From NCBI GenBank assembly GCA_946221915.1, contig CAMIKG010000020.1, positions 1 through 64,000 of the forward strand: 64,000 bases of DNA. The letters are read 5' to 3'. A model generated the notes under the pieces. It made no database searches and was not told where the DNA came from. It saw only the letters and a program-made list of their open reading frames with translations. The position numbers and the translations under genes are program-made. Source of the stretch: an uncultured Erwinia sp. (GTDB lineage Bacteria > Pseudomonadota > Gammaproteobacteria > Enterobacterales > Enterobacteriaceae). Of this stretch, positions 27,606-36,236 are shown piece by piece. Position 1 is the first letter of the stretch, and each line of letters opens with the position of its first letter.

Positions 27606-28895
27606 ATGACTCACGAAAGCCACCCACGCATTGTCGTTACCGGCTGCGGTATGGTTACTCCTCTGGGATGCGGTAGTGAAACCGTCTGGCGCAGAGTGCT
27701 GGCAGGGCAATCCGGTATCAGACGGCTGGCGGCGGATATCGGTGCAGGCACCGGTGTCGCCGTTGCCGGGCAGGTGCCTGCGCTGGCGGAGGATGCTGAC
27801 GCCGGGTATGAGCCAGAACGGTTTATCCCTGCCAAAGAACGCAAGAAAATGGACCGTTTTATCGAGTTTGCGCTGGTTGCCGCCGATGAAGCGCTGACTC
27901 AGGCAGGCTGGCATCCGGCTGACGAACACCAGCGCCAGCGCACGGCGACGATTATCGCCTCAGGCGTGGGCGGCTTTGGCGCGATTGCCGACGCGGTGCG
28001 CACCACCGATAGCCGCGGCCCGCGGCGTTTGTCGCCGTTCACCGCGCCTTCATTTCTTGCCAATATGGCGGCAGGTCATGTCTCTATTCAGCATGGCTTC
28101 AGAGGGCCGATCGGCGCACCGATTACGGCATGCGCCGCAGGGGTACAGGCGATTGGCGACGCGGCGCGTCTTATTCGCAGCGGGGAGGCGGATATTGCCG
28201 TTTGCGGCGGTACAGAAGCCGCCATCGATCGTGTCACGCTGGGATGTTTTGCTGCGGCACGCGCGCTGTCCACCGGTTTTGCCGACAAGCCAGAGGAAGC
28301 ATCACGGCCTTTTGATCGTGACAGAGACGGATTTGTGATGGCGGAAGGGGCAGGGTTGTTAGTGATTGAATCCCTTGAGCATGCGCTGGCACGCGGCGCG
28401 ACGCCGCTGGCAGAGCTGGTGGGATATGGCACCAGCGCCGATGCATGGCACCTGACCGCCGGGCCGGAAGATGGCAGCGGCGCGCGACGGGCCATTGAAC
28501 AGGCTCTGCGCCAGGCAGGGGTCAGGGCAGATGACGTTCAGCACATCAATGCTCATGCCACTTCGACTCAGGTGGGTGACAAAGGCGAGCTGGCGGCGAT
28601 TCGTGCGGTATTTGGCGAGAACTCTGGCGTGGCGATCAGTTCAACCAAGTCCGCCACCGGGCATCTGCTGGGCGCGGCGGGCGGCATTGAAGCCATCTTT
28701 ACCGTGCTTGCGCTGCGTGACCAGGTTATCCCGCCGACGCTGAATCTGCATAACCCGGATGAGGCAGGACGTGGTCTGGATCTTGTCGCACTGAAGGCGC
28801 GTTATGCCGCCATCACGCATGCATTATCAAATGGATTTGGTTTCGGTGGCGTTAATGCCAGCGCGCTGTTTCGCCACTGGCAGGCGGCGTTATAA
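27606..28895 (+). CDS. FabF-like beta-ketoacyl-ACP synthase II linked to the pump
   Basis: A 429-residue condensing enzyme with the complete Cys-His-His triad: Cys176 (ITACAAG), His317 (NAHATST) and His353, with Lys348 (KSATGHLLGAAGG). It extends acyl-ACP with malonyl-ACP in the cytoplasm. The rest of the fab cluster (fabD, fabG, acpP) is not here, so this is a second, specialised copy rather than the housekeeping gene. Its place in a TetR-adaptor-RND operon suggests that efflux is coupled to membrane fatty-acid remodelling; that is inference. Confidence 0.9.
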   Translation: MTHESHPRIVVTGCGMVTPLGCGSETVWRRVLAGQSGIRRLAADIGAGTGVAVAGQVPALAEDADAGYEPERFIPAKERKKMDRFIEFALVAADEALTQAGWHPADEHQRQRTATIIASGVGGFGAIADAVRTTDSRGPRRLSPFTAPSFLANMAAGHVSIQHGFRGPIGAPITACAAGVQAIGDAARLIRSGEADIAVCGGTEAAIDRVTLGCFAAARALSTGFADKPEEASRPFDRDRDGFVMAEGAGLLVIESLEHALARGATPLAELVGYGTSADAWHLTAGPEDGSGARRAIEQALRQAGVRADDVQHINAHATSTQVGDKGELAAIRAVFGENSGVAISSTKSATGHLLGAAGGIEAIFTVLALRDQVIPPTLNLHNPDEAGRGLDLVALKARYAAITHALSNGFGFGGVNASALFRHWQAAL

Positions 28896-28915
28896 GCTGA
28901 GCCAGTGAGAGAGGG

Positions 28916-28953
28916 GGCAGTCCGGGAGGAGCGAATGGTATCTCCGGACTGCC
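28916..28953 (+). terminator. Hairpin after the fabF-like gene
   Basis: GGCAGTCCGG (28916-28925) pairs with CCGGACTGCC (28944-28953), followed within ten bases by a weak T-rich stretch. It is a likely end of the efflux operon. Confidence 0.55.
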
Positions 28954-29087
28954 GCCCGGTTCTTTTGCTGGCGAGTGAACCTGTACTGGCGGTATCGCAG
29001 CGGCCGGGCAATGGCCGCGGTGGCCGCCGTTTTCGTCCTCAGACTGTCAGCAACGTTACTACAACTGTGTGTCGTTTTTGCTGCACC

Positions 29088-29606
29088 TCAGTGCTGTGCG
29101 TCTGGCAGAGATTTATCGTCCTGCGGAGCATCTGACGCTGGCATTAATTTCATGCCGAAATGTGAATCCGTGAATCCCAGACTTTTATAGAAGCGTATGG
29201 CATCGGGGCGCTGGCGATCGGTCATCAGCTGAATGATTTGGCAGCCGGCGCGCGTGGCGGAATCAATAGCATATCTCAGCAGCTGGCGACCAATGCCTTG
29301 TCCGCGAAACGTGTTTTTAACCCTGACATTTTCAATCTGGCCTCTCTGGCTTCCCCGGTGAGACAGGCCCGGTATCAGCGTCAGCTGGAACATGCCGACA
29401 ATCTCAGAGGCCATTTCGGCTACAAAGATAGTGTTTTCCGGACTTGACTGAATTTGCCGGAAGGCGTTGCTGTACGCAGCGAAAGAATCCCTGTCTTTGG
29501 CCTCACGCAGCGAACCCAGCTTATCGTCATACAGCAGCTCGATGAGGGCATTGAGATCTGTTTCATCGGCATGACGAAAAGAAACAGAAGCGGCGGTTTC
29601 TTTCAT
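29088..29606 (-). CDS. GNAT-family N-acetyltransferase
   Basis: 172 residues with the acetyl-CoA pyrophosphate loop in NTFRGQGIGRQLL (motif A) and the C-terminal RFYKSLGF typical of GNAT enzymes. The substrate is unknown. It stands alone, convergent with the fabF-like gene. Confidence 0.88.
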   Translation of the reverse strand: MKETAASVSFRHADETDLNALIELLYDDKLGSLREAKDRDSFAAYSNAFRQIQSSPENTIFVAEMASEIVGMFQLTLIPGLSHRGSQRGQIENVRVKNTFRGQGIGRQLLRYAIDSATRAGCQIIQLMTDRQRPDAIRFYKSLGFTDSHFGMKLMPASDAPQDDKSLPDAQH

Positions 29607-29762
29607 GGTTAACCTCTTACTGAGCGAATCAGGGCGGATGCAATTCAGCGCAAGTGATGTCTGCAGGCAATGCTTTGCAAAACAACAATCACCGGCTGAA
29701 AGCGAGAATGTTCTCAGGTGCTTTGCGGTCGCAGCTGCCCGGGTAAAGAGCAGCTGGCGCGA

Positions 29763-30533
29763 TTATTCTTTCTCCGCCACTTTTCCGATGCGCATATTAA
29801 CCGGCCATGACATTCTTTTGCGGTTAGCCGGATCACCCCATACCGCGAGCAACTCGGTGGCGAAGCGGGAGACAATATGTTCCTCTCCTTTCTGCTGTGC
29901 CTGTCTGACCGCAGACCAGGTCGAGATATAGCCCAGAAGAGCAGTGAAATCCCATTCAGCTTCAATCGTCAGATGAGGGGCGTTCAGCTCTGCAAAAGGG
30001 AAGCTGAGTTGCTGATAGCCTGAATCGACTAACTGCCGCTCGGGTGGCCAGCAGTGAGCAATATCTTCGTAGTAAAACTTTCTGAAGCGCTCACCAGCAG
30101 CGCCTTCAATATTGAGTACGCCGTAGCTTATCAGCGCGAGGATGGCGCCCGGAGAGGCCACGCGGCGGACTTCGTCATAGAATGCGGCCAGGTTGAACCA
30201 GTGTGCAGCCTGAGCAACCGTAATCAGATTAACGTCTTGAATGTCAGCAGGCAGATTTTCAGCCGGGGAGTGAAGGTAACTGACTCCCGGCGCTTTGCTG
30301 GCGTTCTCAAGCTGATCTTTACTTGGGTCCACGCCGATCACGGTTCTGAAATGCGCCGACAGCAGCCGTGTCAGCTGTCCTGTACCGCAGCCGACATCCA
30401 GTGCCCTCTGGTTATCCGGCGCGATGCTGGCAAGATAGGCGGTCAGCGCGGAAGGATAGTGCGGACGATACAGCGAGTAGTTTTCGCCTCCGGCTGCAAA
30501 CCAGTTGAAACCCTCAGTGTTGCCCTGCGCCAT
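29763..30533 (-). CDS. SAM-dependent methyltransferase
   Basis: A 256-residue class I methyltransferase with motif I ALDVGCGTGQLTRLL, ribose-binding acidic residue VIGVDPSKDQ and TVAQAAHWFNL as motif IV. It overlaps the end of the upstream MarR-family gene by 20 bases and is surely co-transcribed with it. The substrate cannot be read. Confidence 0.87.
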   Translation of the reverse strand: MAQGNTEGFNWFAAGGENYSLYRPHYPSALTAYLASIAPDNQRALDVGCGTGQLTRLLSAHFRTVIGVDPSKDQLENASKAPGVSYLHSPAENLPADIQDVNLITVAQAAHWFNLAAFYDEVRRVASPGAILALISYGVLNIEGAAGERFRKFYYEDIAHCWPPERQLVDSGYQQLSFPFAELNAPHLTIEAEWDFTALLGYISTWSAVRQAQQKGEEHIVSRFATELLAVWGDPANRKRMSWPVNMRIGKVAEKE

Positions 30534-31011
30534 GGCTGTTCTCCCGCTGCTTTATGGTAAGTTTTGCTTCCGCAATGCGCTCTTCAACGGAGCGTGCCCG
30601 CAGTGCTTCTGTTGTCTCTTTAAGCACCCGCATTAGCGGCCAGCCTGTTTCTTTTTCCAGTTTATCGACGGTTAAAAAAATCGATTGCCAGTGTATTTCA
30701 AGCTCAGCCAGCATCGACTGGCCCAGCGGCGTCAGGTGCAGAGCACTTTTTCTGGCGTCCGCTAAGGTTTCTCGTATCAGCAGGCCATCCTGCTCCATCA
30801 GAGCGACCGTCTGGCTTACGGCTCCCTGTGTCAGAAAAGTCACCGACTTTATCTCACTGACCGTCGACGCTCCGGCGATAATGGCGCGCAGCACGGGTGT
30901 ATAGCGCGAGCGGTAATTCGCGGGCAGTCTGGGGTAGGTTTTCTCAGAACCGCTGTCCACCAGTTCCGTAAGGTACCTCAGCATTTCGCCAAGTCCGTGG
31001 GTGTAATTCAC
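30514..31011 (-). CDS. MarR-family regulator
   Basis: A winged-helix repressor. The frame is open to 31101, but a GTG at 31011 has GGAG eight bases upstream and puts the palindromic operator outside the gene, so I prefer it (165 residues). The MarR core is SEIKSVTFLTQGAVSQTVALMEQDGLLIRETLADARKSALHLT (recognition helix and wing). A long amphipathic C-terminal helix follows. It overlaps the methyltransferase start by 20 bases, and the two form an operon that it probably represses. Confidence 0.82.
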   Translation of the reverse strand: MNYTHGLGEMLRYLTELVDSGSEKTYPRLPANYRSRYTPVLRAIIAGASTVSEIKSVTFLTQGAVSQTVALMEQDGLLIRETLADARKSALHLTPLGQSMLAELEIHWQSIFLTVDKLEKETGWPLMRVLKETTEALRARSVEERIAEAKLTIKQRENSHGAGQH

Positions 31012-31041
31012 GTGTTCTGCTCCGGTTTTTGGCTTAGATGC

Positions 31042-31078
31042 ATTAGCGCTAATCTTTTTTACTACATGCGCTAACGCA
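31042..31078 (-). promoter_or_regulatory. Probable MarR operator
   Basis: The perfect palindrome ATTAGCGCTAAT (31042-31053) and a second one, TGCGCTAACGCA (31067-31078, imperfect), share TTAGCGC. They lie 30-70 bases upstream of the preferred GTG start, where self-repression would be expected. Confidence 0.5.
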
Positions 31079-31194
31079 TCGTCAACCTGTCTGAACGGCA
31101 TACTGCTCAGACAGGAACTGGCACGTTGAGCCAGTGCAGCATGTCCGATTGCGGTGCGACAACCACGCCTGCAGAGATGATCAACCCGTTACGC

Positions 31195-32100
31195 TTAGCG
31201 GAAAAACGCCGCCAGCGCGTCAGCCAGCGCCTCTGGTTGTTCGTCCGGGATGAAGTGACCGCTATGCTCAATAGTGATGTCGGTAACATCGTCAGCAAAC
31301 TGGCGCAGTGGCGCCGCCATACTGGCGATGGAGCCCTGATCGGCACTGATGGCGAGCAGCGGCAGCGTCAGTTTTCCTTGTTCGCACAGCGCCCGGTTCT
31401 GCGCCGCTGATGTCGTTACCTCGCGGTAGGGCGCCAGCCCGGCGCGCAGCGCACCGTTCTGCCTTAACAGGCGCACATTCTCAGCCATATCGGCATCGCT
31501 AAACGCCATTGGGCTGGCGGTTTTACGCCGCAGGAACCACTCCAGATAAATCTCTTCCCGTCCGCTGATTAATGCTTCCGGTAAATCCGGTAATAAATGG
31601 AAAGCGAAGTGCCAGGTTTTCCATGCTTTATCCGGCGTGGCGGGCAGGGCATCAGGCAGGGTAATGCCCGGAATGCCGGCATCAAGCAGCGCCAGTTTGA
31701 TCACCTGCTGGCTGTAGCGCATGGCATAAGGCCAGGCCACCCAGGCGCCAACATCGTGGGCGGCGAGATAGTAGCGGCCGATGCCCAGTTTTTGCATCAG
31801 CCCCTGCATTTTGCCCGCCAGCGCCAGGGTATCGTAGCCGAACTGCGGCTTGTCCGAGTCGCCCTGGCCGGGCAGATCCGGGGCGATGATATGGTAACGA
31901 TCGGCTAACCGCGCCATCACCTGGCGCCATGCGTACCAGCTTTGCGGAAAACCTGCCAGCAGCAGTAACGTCTCACCCTGCGGATTGCCGCCTGAGACGT
32001 AATGCAGGCGAACGCCCTCTACCGTTGCGTAAGCGTGCGCAAAGCCAGACAAGCCAGCGACGGGTTGTGACCAGGATTGGGTGATTTCAGTGTCAGACAT
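31195..32100 (-). CDS. Alpha/beta hydrolase, epoxide-hydrolase/dehalogenase type
   Basis: A 301-residue soluble hydrolase. The nucleophile is Asp116 in YLAAHDVGAWVAW, an aspartate rather than serine elbow, as in epoxide hydrolases and haloalkane dehalogenases. The general base is probably His282 in HSGHFIPDEQPE. GFPQSWYAWR and APDLPGQGDSDKP are family-typical. GGAGG precedes the start. A co-directional TetR gene lies 50 bases upstream and the same palindrome precedes each gene, so it is under TetR control. The epoxide or halide choice and the substrate are unknown. Confidence 0.88.
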   Translation of the reverse strand: MSDTEITQSWSQPVAGLSGFAHAYATVEGVRLHYVSGGNPQGETLLLLAGFPQSWYAWRQVMARLADRYHIIAPDLPGQGDSDKPQFGYDTLALAGKMQGLMQKLGIGRYYLAAHDVGAWVAWPYAMRYSQQVIKLALLDAGIPGITLPDALPATPDKAWKTWHFAFHLLPDLPEALISGREEIYLEWFLRRKTASPMAFSDADMAENVRLLRQNGALRAGLAPYREVTTSAAQNRALCEQGKLTLPLLAISADQGSIASMAAPLRQFADDVTDITIEHSGHFIPDEQPEALADALAAFFR

Positions 32101-32117
32101 GCAAACCTCCAGTTATT

Positions 32118-32135
32118 AGGAAATGATCATTTCCT
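32118..32135. promoter_or_regulatory. TetR operator before the hydrolase gene
   Basis: AGGAAATGATCATTTCCT is a perfect 18-base palindrome, 18 bases upstream of the hydrolase start and just past the end of the TetR gene. Confidence 0.65.
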
Positions 32136-32150
32136 TATTTGCCAAAAAAA

Positions 32151-32771
32151 TTAATCGAGCAGCGTCAGTGCGGTGGCGATGAGCCGATCGCGTGCCGGTA
32201 AGTCGTCAATTTTTCCTGCCACACGCATACCCAGCACCAGGCACAGCAATACCCCAGCCAGCGCTTGCGCATCATGCTGCGGATTGACCGAGCCATCCTG
32301 CTGGCCCTGCGCAATCAGTTGCAGAAGAGATTGCTGATTGCGCTGAAATGCAGCATGTACCAGTGCGGCGAGTTCGGCATCCAGTTGCTGAAGTTCGACT
32401 GCGCTGCCAACCACCAGACAGCCGCGCCGTCCTTCTGTATCGCTGGCAGATTCAAGGTAGAAATGCAGCAATTCGGCGACCTTGCGTCTGCCATCAGGCT
32501 GAGACGCCAGCCGCTGGCGCAGCGCGTCATTGCGCAGTGACGTATAGCGCGCAAACACCTGCAGAAACAGCCCGCGTTTATCGTGAAAAGCCTTATAGAT
32601 GCTGCCCGCAGTGAGCTGCATGGCTTCGCTCAGATCGCTGATGGAAGCGCTGTGATAACCTTTTTCGCGGAATACCAGCATGGCGCGATCCAGCGCGGCA
32701 TCAGTATCAAACTCTCTGGGCCGTCCACGTTCGCGTACCTGCCGTGATTGCTGTTGCATCTTTTTTACCAT
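32151..32771 (-). CDS. TetR-family regulator
   Basis: A 206-residue repressor. The DNA-binding domain has SISDLSEAMQLTAGSIYKAFHDKRGLFLQVF and the C-terminal ligand domain is of the TetR_C_11 style. The start may be the internal ATG at 32759, because the operator palindrome overlaps the first codon. It is co-directional with the hydrolase gene. It probably represses itself and the hydrolase through GGAAATGATCATTTCC-type sites. Confidence 0.88.
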   Translation of the reverse strand: MVKKMQQQSRQVRERGRPREFDTDAALDRAMLVFREKGYHSASISDLSEAMQLTAGSIYKAFHDKRGLFLQVFARYTSLRNDALRQRLASQPDGRRKVAELLHFYLESASDTEGRRGCLVVGSAVELQQLDAELAALVHAAFQRNQQSLLQLIAQGQQDGSVNPQHDAQALAGVLLCLVLGMRVAGKIDDLPARDRLIATALTLLD

Positions 32772-32797
32772 TTAGGAATCGATCATTTCCTAAATGG
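32768..32797. promoter_or_regulatory. TetR operator at its own start
   Basis: Eleven-base arms CCATTTAGGAA and TTCCTAAATGG flank TCGATCAT. The core resembles the perfect palindrome at 32118-32135 (GATCATTTCCT is shared), which supports one repressor acting on both. Confidence 0.65.
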
Positions 32798-32885
32798 TGC
32801 CACAGTTCCGTCGCAGTGAAAAGAGTGGCGAAGGAGAACGCTGGTGGCGTCCGTTTTCACTGCAACTGCGACGTTTATAGCCGGG

Positions 32886-33656
32886 CTACCTGAAATAGCG
32901 CGATGGCGTGGTGCCAAACATGGCGCGGAAGGCGGCGATAAAGCTGGACGAGGATTCATAGCCTGCTTCCAGCGCCACGTGGGTGACGTTTTCGCCGTAA
33001 GCCAGCCGCTCGATGGCATAAAGCATGCGGTGGCGGTGGCGCCAGGCGCCAAATGACATATGGGTGTCGCGGCTAAACAGACGCTCGATTGTGCGTCCGC
33101 TCGCCCCGGCTTCCTTCGCCAGTTCCTGCAGGCTGGCGCGATTACCCGGATCGCGTTTAAGGATGTCCACGACACGCAGCGCACGCTCATCGGATGGCAT
33201 CATCAGGTCAAGCGGGGAATGACTCAGCAATCTGAGCTGATCGATTAACACGCCTGCCAGGCGAGACGCTGGCGAGTGAGGAGGGTAATCCCATGGCTGG
33301 TCAGCACAGGCGGATATCAGTTCGCGTACCAGAGGGGAGACTTCCACGACGCGGCAACGCCCGGAATCAGCGAAAGGATTTATTTCTGGTTCGAGGTAAA
33401 GGAAGCTGATTTCTGCTGGTCGCTTAACCGTGAGCGCATGCTTTGTTGCGCCGCTAATCCACAGCGCGCGGCTGGGAGGCAGTATCCATTCCCCTTCAGA
33501 CGTCGCCATATGTACCACTCCACGCGTGGCAAAAATCAACTGATGCCTCCGGTGACGGTGCGGCTCACCCGTGTGAGGTGTGCAGCGTTCAGACTTGCCG
33601 ACGACCGGGGCTGCGGCAAAGTCAGGATTATGAGTAATGTGGCGTATTATCGGCAT
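32886..33656 (-). CDS. AraC-family regulator with cupin domain
   Basis: 256 residues: an N-terminal cupin sensor (EPHRHRRHQLIFATRGVVHM) and a C-terminal double helix-turn-helix (SLQELAKEAGASGRTIERLF and VTHVALEAGYESSSSFIAAFRAMFGTTPSRYF). It is divergent from fsr, which it probably activates or represses. The inducer is unknown. Confidence 0.9.
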   Translation of the reverse strand: MPIIRHITHNPDFAAAPVVGKSERCTPHTGEPHRHRRHQLIFATRGVVHMATSEGEWILPPSRALWISGATKHALTVKRPAEISFLYLEPEINPFADSGRCRVVEVSPLVRELISACADQPWDYPPHSPASRLAGVLIDQLRLLSHSPLDLMMPSDERALRVVDILKRDPGNRASLQELAKEAGASGRTIERLFSRDTHMSFGAWRHRHRMLYAIERLAYGENVTHVALEAGYESSSSFIAAFRAMFGTTPSRYFR

Positions 33657-33966
33657 ATTTGGTCATTATAGAGAAATCTCTCAAAGGCAATCAGGCGTAT
33701 CATAGCTTCTTAACAGAAATGACATTCAGGAAAAGTTTCGTTACGGGGCAGTCAGCTCTGTTGCTGAGCAGCGAGAAACCGGCAGCGTGATCCGAAGCGG
33801 GAGAAAAAATATGTCGGGAAAGAGCAGCGACAGCGGTGATAGTACCGATACGTTATCCACGAGCTTAACGCGCAGTTAATCGCCTGCCATTCAGCCGGAC
33901 CTGGCGCGTTTTTAATTTTATCACTGGCCTGATAACGGCCTTTATCCATTAATCCGGGCTTAAGAC
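33657..33966. other. AraC-fsr divergent gap (310 bases)
   Basis: It holds the two promoters. A 22-codon frame at 33810-33878 with GGAG eight bases upstream reads as a Ser/Thr/Asp-rich peptide. I do not call it a gene, but it might be a leader peptide of fsr. Confidence 0.3.
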
Positions 33967-35172
33967 ATGAGTCAACAAACGACATTTTCGGCACAATCAG
34001 CTGCCTTACCGCCTGCTTCTTTTGGCATTCTCGGTGCGATAAGCACTGCACATCTGCTCAACGATATGATCCAGTCGCTGATACTGGCGCTTTACCCGCT
34101 GCTGCAGCCAGAGTTCTCTCTGAGCTTTGTCCAGATTGGCCTGATAACGTTAACCTTCCAGGTGACGTCTTCGCTGTTCCAGCCGCTGATCGGCATGTAC
34201 ACCGACAAACACCCGCAACCACGTTCGCTGCCAGTGGGGATGGGCTTTACGCTGCTGGGATTAGTGATGCTGGCTATGGCTCAATCCTATCCGGCACTGT
34301 TGATAGCCGCTGCGCTTGTGGGGACGGGATCCTCGGTATTTCACCCTGAGTCCTCCCGCGTGGCCAGAATGGCTTCCGGTGGCCGGCATGGGCTGGCGCA
34401 ATCGCTTTTCCAGGTTGGCGGCAATCTGGGAAGTGCGCTCGGACCGCTGCTGGCGGCGATCGTGGTTGCGCCCTATGGTAAAGGGCATGTTGCCTGGTTC
34501 GTGCTTGCCGCGATGCTGGCAATTATTATCCTGTTGCAGGTCAGCCGCTGGTACGCTGCACACCACGCCAGCGCTGCGCATGCGGTAAAAGTGCATGCAG
34601 TCTTTTCCTTACCGCGCAGACAAGTTGTGGCGGGAATCAGCGTGCTGCTGGTTCTGATCTTTTCCAAATTCGTCTACACCGCCAGCTTCAGCAGCTACTA
34701 CACCTTCTATTTAATCGGGAAATTTGGGCTGTCTGTGCAGACGGCGCAGCTTTATCTGTTCGCGTTTCTCTTTGCGGCGGCGGCCGGGACCGTGATTGGT
34801 GGACCGGTGGGCGATCGTTTTGGACGCAAAAAAGTGATCTGGTGTTCCATATTGGGCACTGCTCCCTTCAGCCTGGCACTGCCCTGGCTTGATCTTGAAA
34901 TGACCTGCCTGTTTTCGATTATTATTGGTCTGGTGCTGTCCTCTGCATTCTCCGCCATTCTTGTCTTTGCGCAGGAGCTGGTGCCGGGAAGAATTGGTAT
35001 GATTTCTGGCCTGTTTTTTGGCTTTGCATTCGGCATGGGGGGGCTGGGCGCGGCTGGGCTGGGCGTGGTTGCCGATCGCGCTGGGCTGGATACGGTGTTC
35101 AGAATCTGCTCTTTCCTGCCTCTGCTGGGGCTAATGACACTCTTCCTGCCAGGCAAAAGCAACCCGGCGTGA
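33967..35172 (+). CDS. fsr: Fosmidomycin-resistance-type MFS exporter Fsr
   Basis: A 401-residue, 12-segment inner-membrane transporter matching E. coli Fsr along its whole length: SFGILGAISTAHLLNDMIQSLILALYPLLQ near the start, GSSVFHPESSRVARMASGGRHGLAQS after TM4, and PGRIGMISGLFFGFAFGMGGLGAA near the end. It exports fosmidomycin and probably other small polar compounds. The divergent AraC gene is the likely regulator. Confidence 0.95.
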   Translation: MSQQTTFSAQSAALPPASFGILGAISTAHLLNDMIQSLILALYPLLQPEFSLSFVQIGLITLTFQVTSSLFQPLIGMYTDKHPQPRSLPVGMGFTLLGLVMLAMAQSYPALLIAAALVGTGSSVFHPESSRVARMASGGRHGLAQSLFQVGGNLGSALGPLLAAIVVAPYGKGHVAWFVLAAMLAIIILLQVSRWYAAHHASAAHAVKVHAVFSLPRRQVVAGISVLLVLIFSKFVYTASFSSYYTFYLIGKFGLSVQTAQLYLFAFLFAAAAGTVIGGPVGDRFGRKKVIWCSILGTAPFSLALPWLDLEMTCLFSIIIGLVLSSAFSAILVFAQELVPGRIGMISGLFFGFAFGMGGLGAAGLGVVADRAGLDTVFRICSFLPLLGLMTLFLPGKSNPA

Positions 35173-35187
35173 CCGGAGCATGAAAAA

Positions 35188-35208
35188 CAGGGCGCTTGCT
35201 GCGCCCTG
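35188..35208 (+). terminator. Hairpin after fsr
   Basis: CAGGGCGC pairs with GCGCCCTG over a 5-base loop, 16 bases past the fsr stop. There is no T-run, so it is a weak or Rho-assisted terminator at best. Confidence 0.45.
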
Positions 35209-36236
35209 AACATGCCGTCATCCATGATTATCTGGTGTGCATACTCGCTACATGGTGGAGGCAGGCAAAATGGCCGGTTTTCAGCTCAATCAGTGCGCCC
35301 CCCTCTGCTGCCCTGAATGTCATAGGTTCTCCAGCCGGCAGAGGAGGCCAGCTTCCCGATGCAAAGCTAAACTTCACTTTCTAAAATGCACCCCCAGCAA
35401 TAAAGATCTCACTGCCATCACTGGAATCAATCCTTTATCGCCCCTCCGAAGCTGTGCTGGCTATTCTGCCAGAAAATCAGAGAGCCATTTTTACGAAAGA
35501 AAATGAAGAAAAAGGAGGGGATGAGGCGGGGAGGTGTAGTAAGTAATCTCTCCATTTGATGTTATTTTCACCCTGTCTGGGCCTCCGCTCTTTGTTTATA
35601 GCCAACACCGCCTTGCGCCTGCGCGAGGTATAGGCCAGCAAGGGTTATTTAGCCGTTGATCATTTTATCCTGAAATGAGTCAGGATATATGCGCACTGAT
35701 CGCGCAGATGAGGCCGGCAGTCATGAAGATGGCAGCATCACGTTCTGGCCAGTGAACGCACCACGTTCGCTAATACTCACGGCATGAAACACTGTGAATT
35801 ATATCCCTTCCTGTGAGCATCAAAGGCTTAATAATTGCAGTAAACTGGCGTTGTTGATGGCAATATAATTCACGTTTACTCTTCATCACGGCTTGTCGCG
35901 GGCAGATGATAAATACCGTACCTGTATAAGACACATTCACTTCCTGCTGAGATCCGCGCGCCACACGGGAAGGTGATGCCTGAATGCTTCAACAGTGAAA
36001 GAGCTGCTCACTGGCGGAATAAACCAAACGTGGTCTATACTTTCAGTAGCCTGGTTTAATCCACGTTAACGTATTCATCGGTGCTGAATGTTTCATTGTG
36101 GTAATGAAGTCAGTTTACTTAAACTATCATTAATTATTTTTATTATGTCATTCACTGATAGCCGGGAAGGCTACGGTTAATGATTTTTTGTTTTACCTGA
36201 CGGCAGAATACTGCCGGCCGAATATAAGGGGAAACA
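35209..36236. other. One-kilobase gene-poor region
   Basis: Between fsr and the MscS gene I find no supported gene; frames of up to 89 codons look random. It does contain an 11-base inverted repeat (GTGAATTATAT at 35794-35804, ATATAATTCAC at 35863-35873) and an AT-rich promoter-like stretch before 36237. Low coding density next to a decayed integration site suggests remnant accessory DNA. Confidence 0.45.

Noticed and set aside
35237..35506. 89-codon frame with several Cys residues
   Set aside because: No ribosome site, odd composition, overlaps another random frame, and no recognisable domain.
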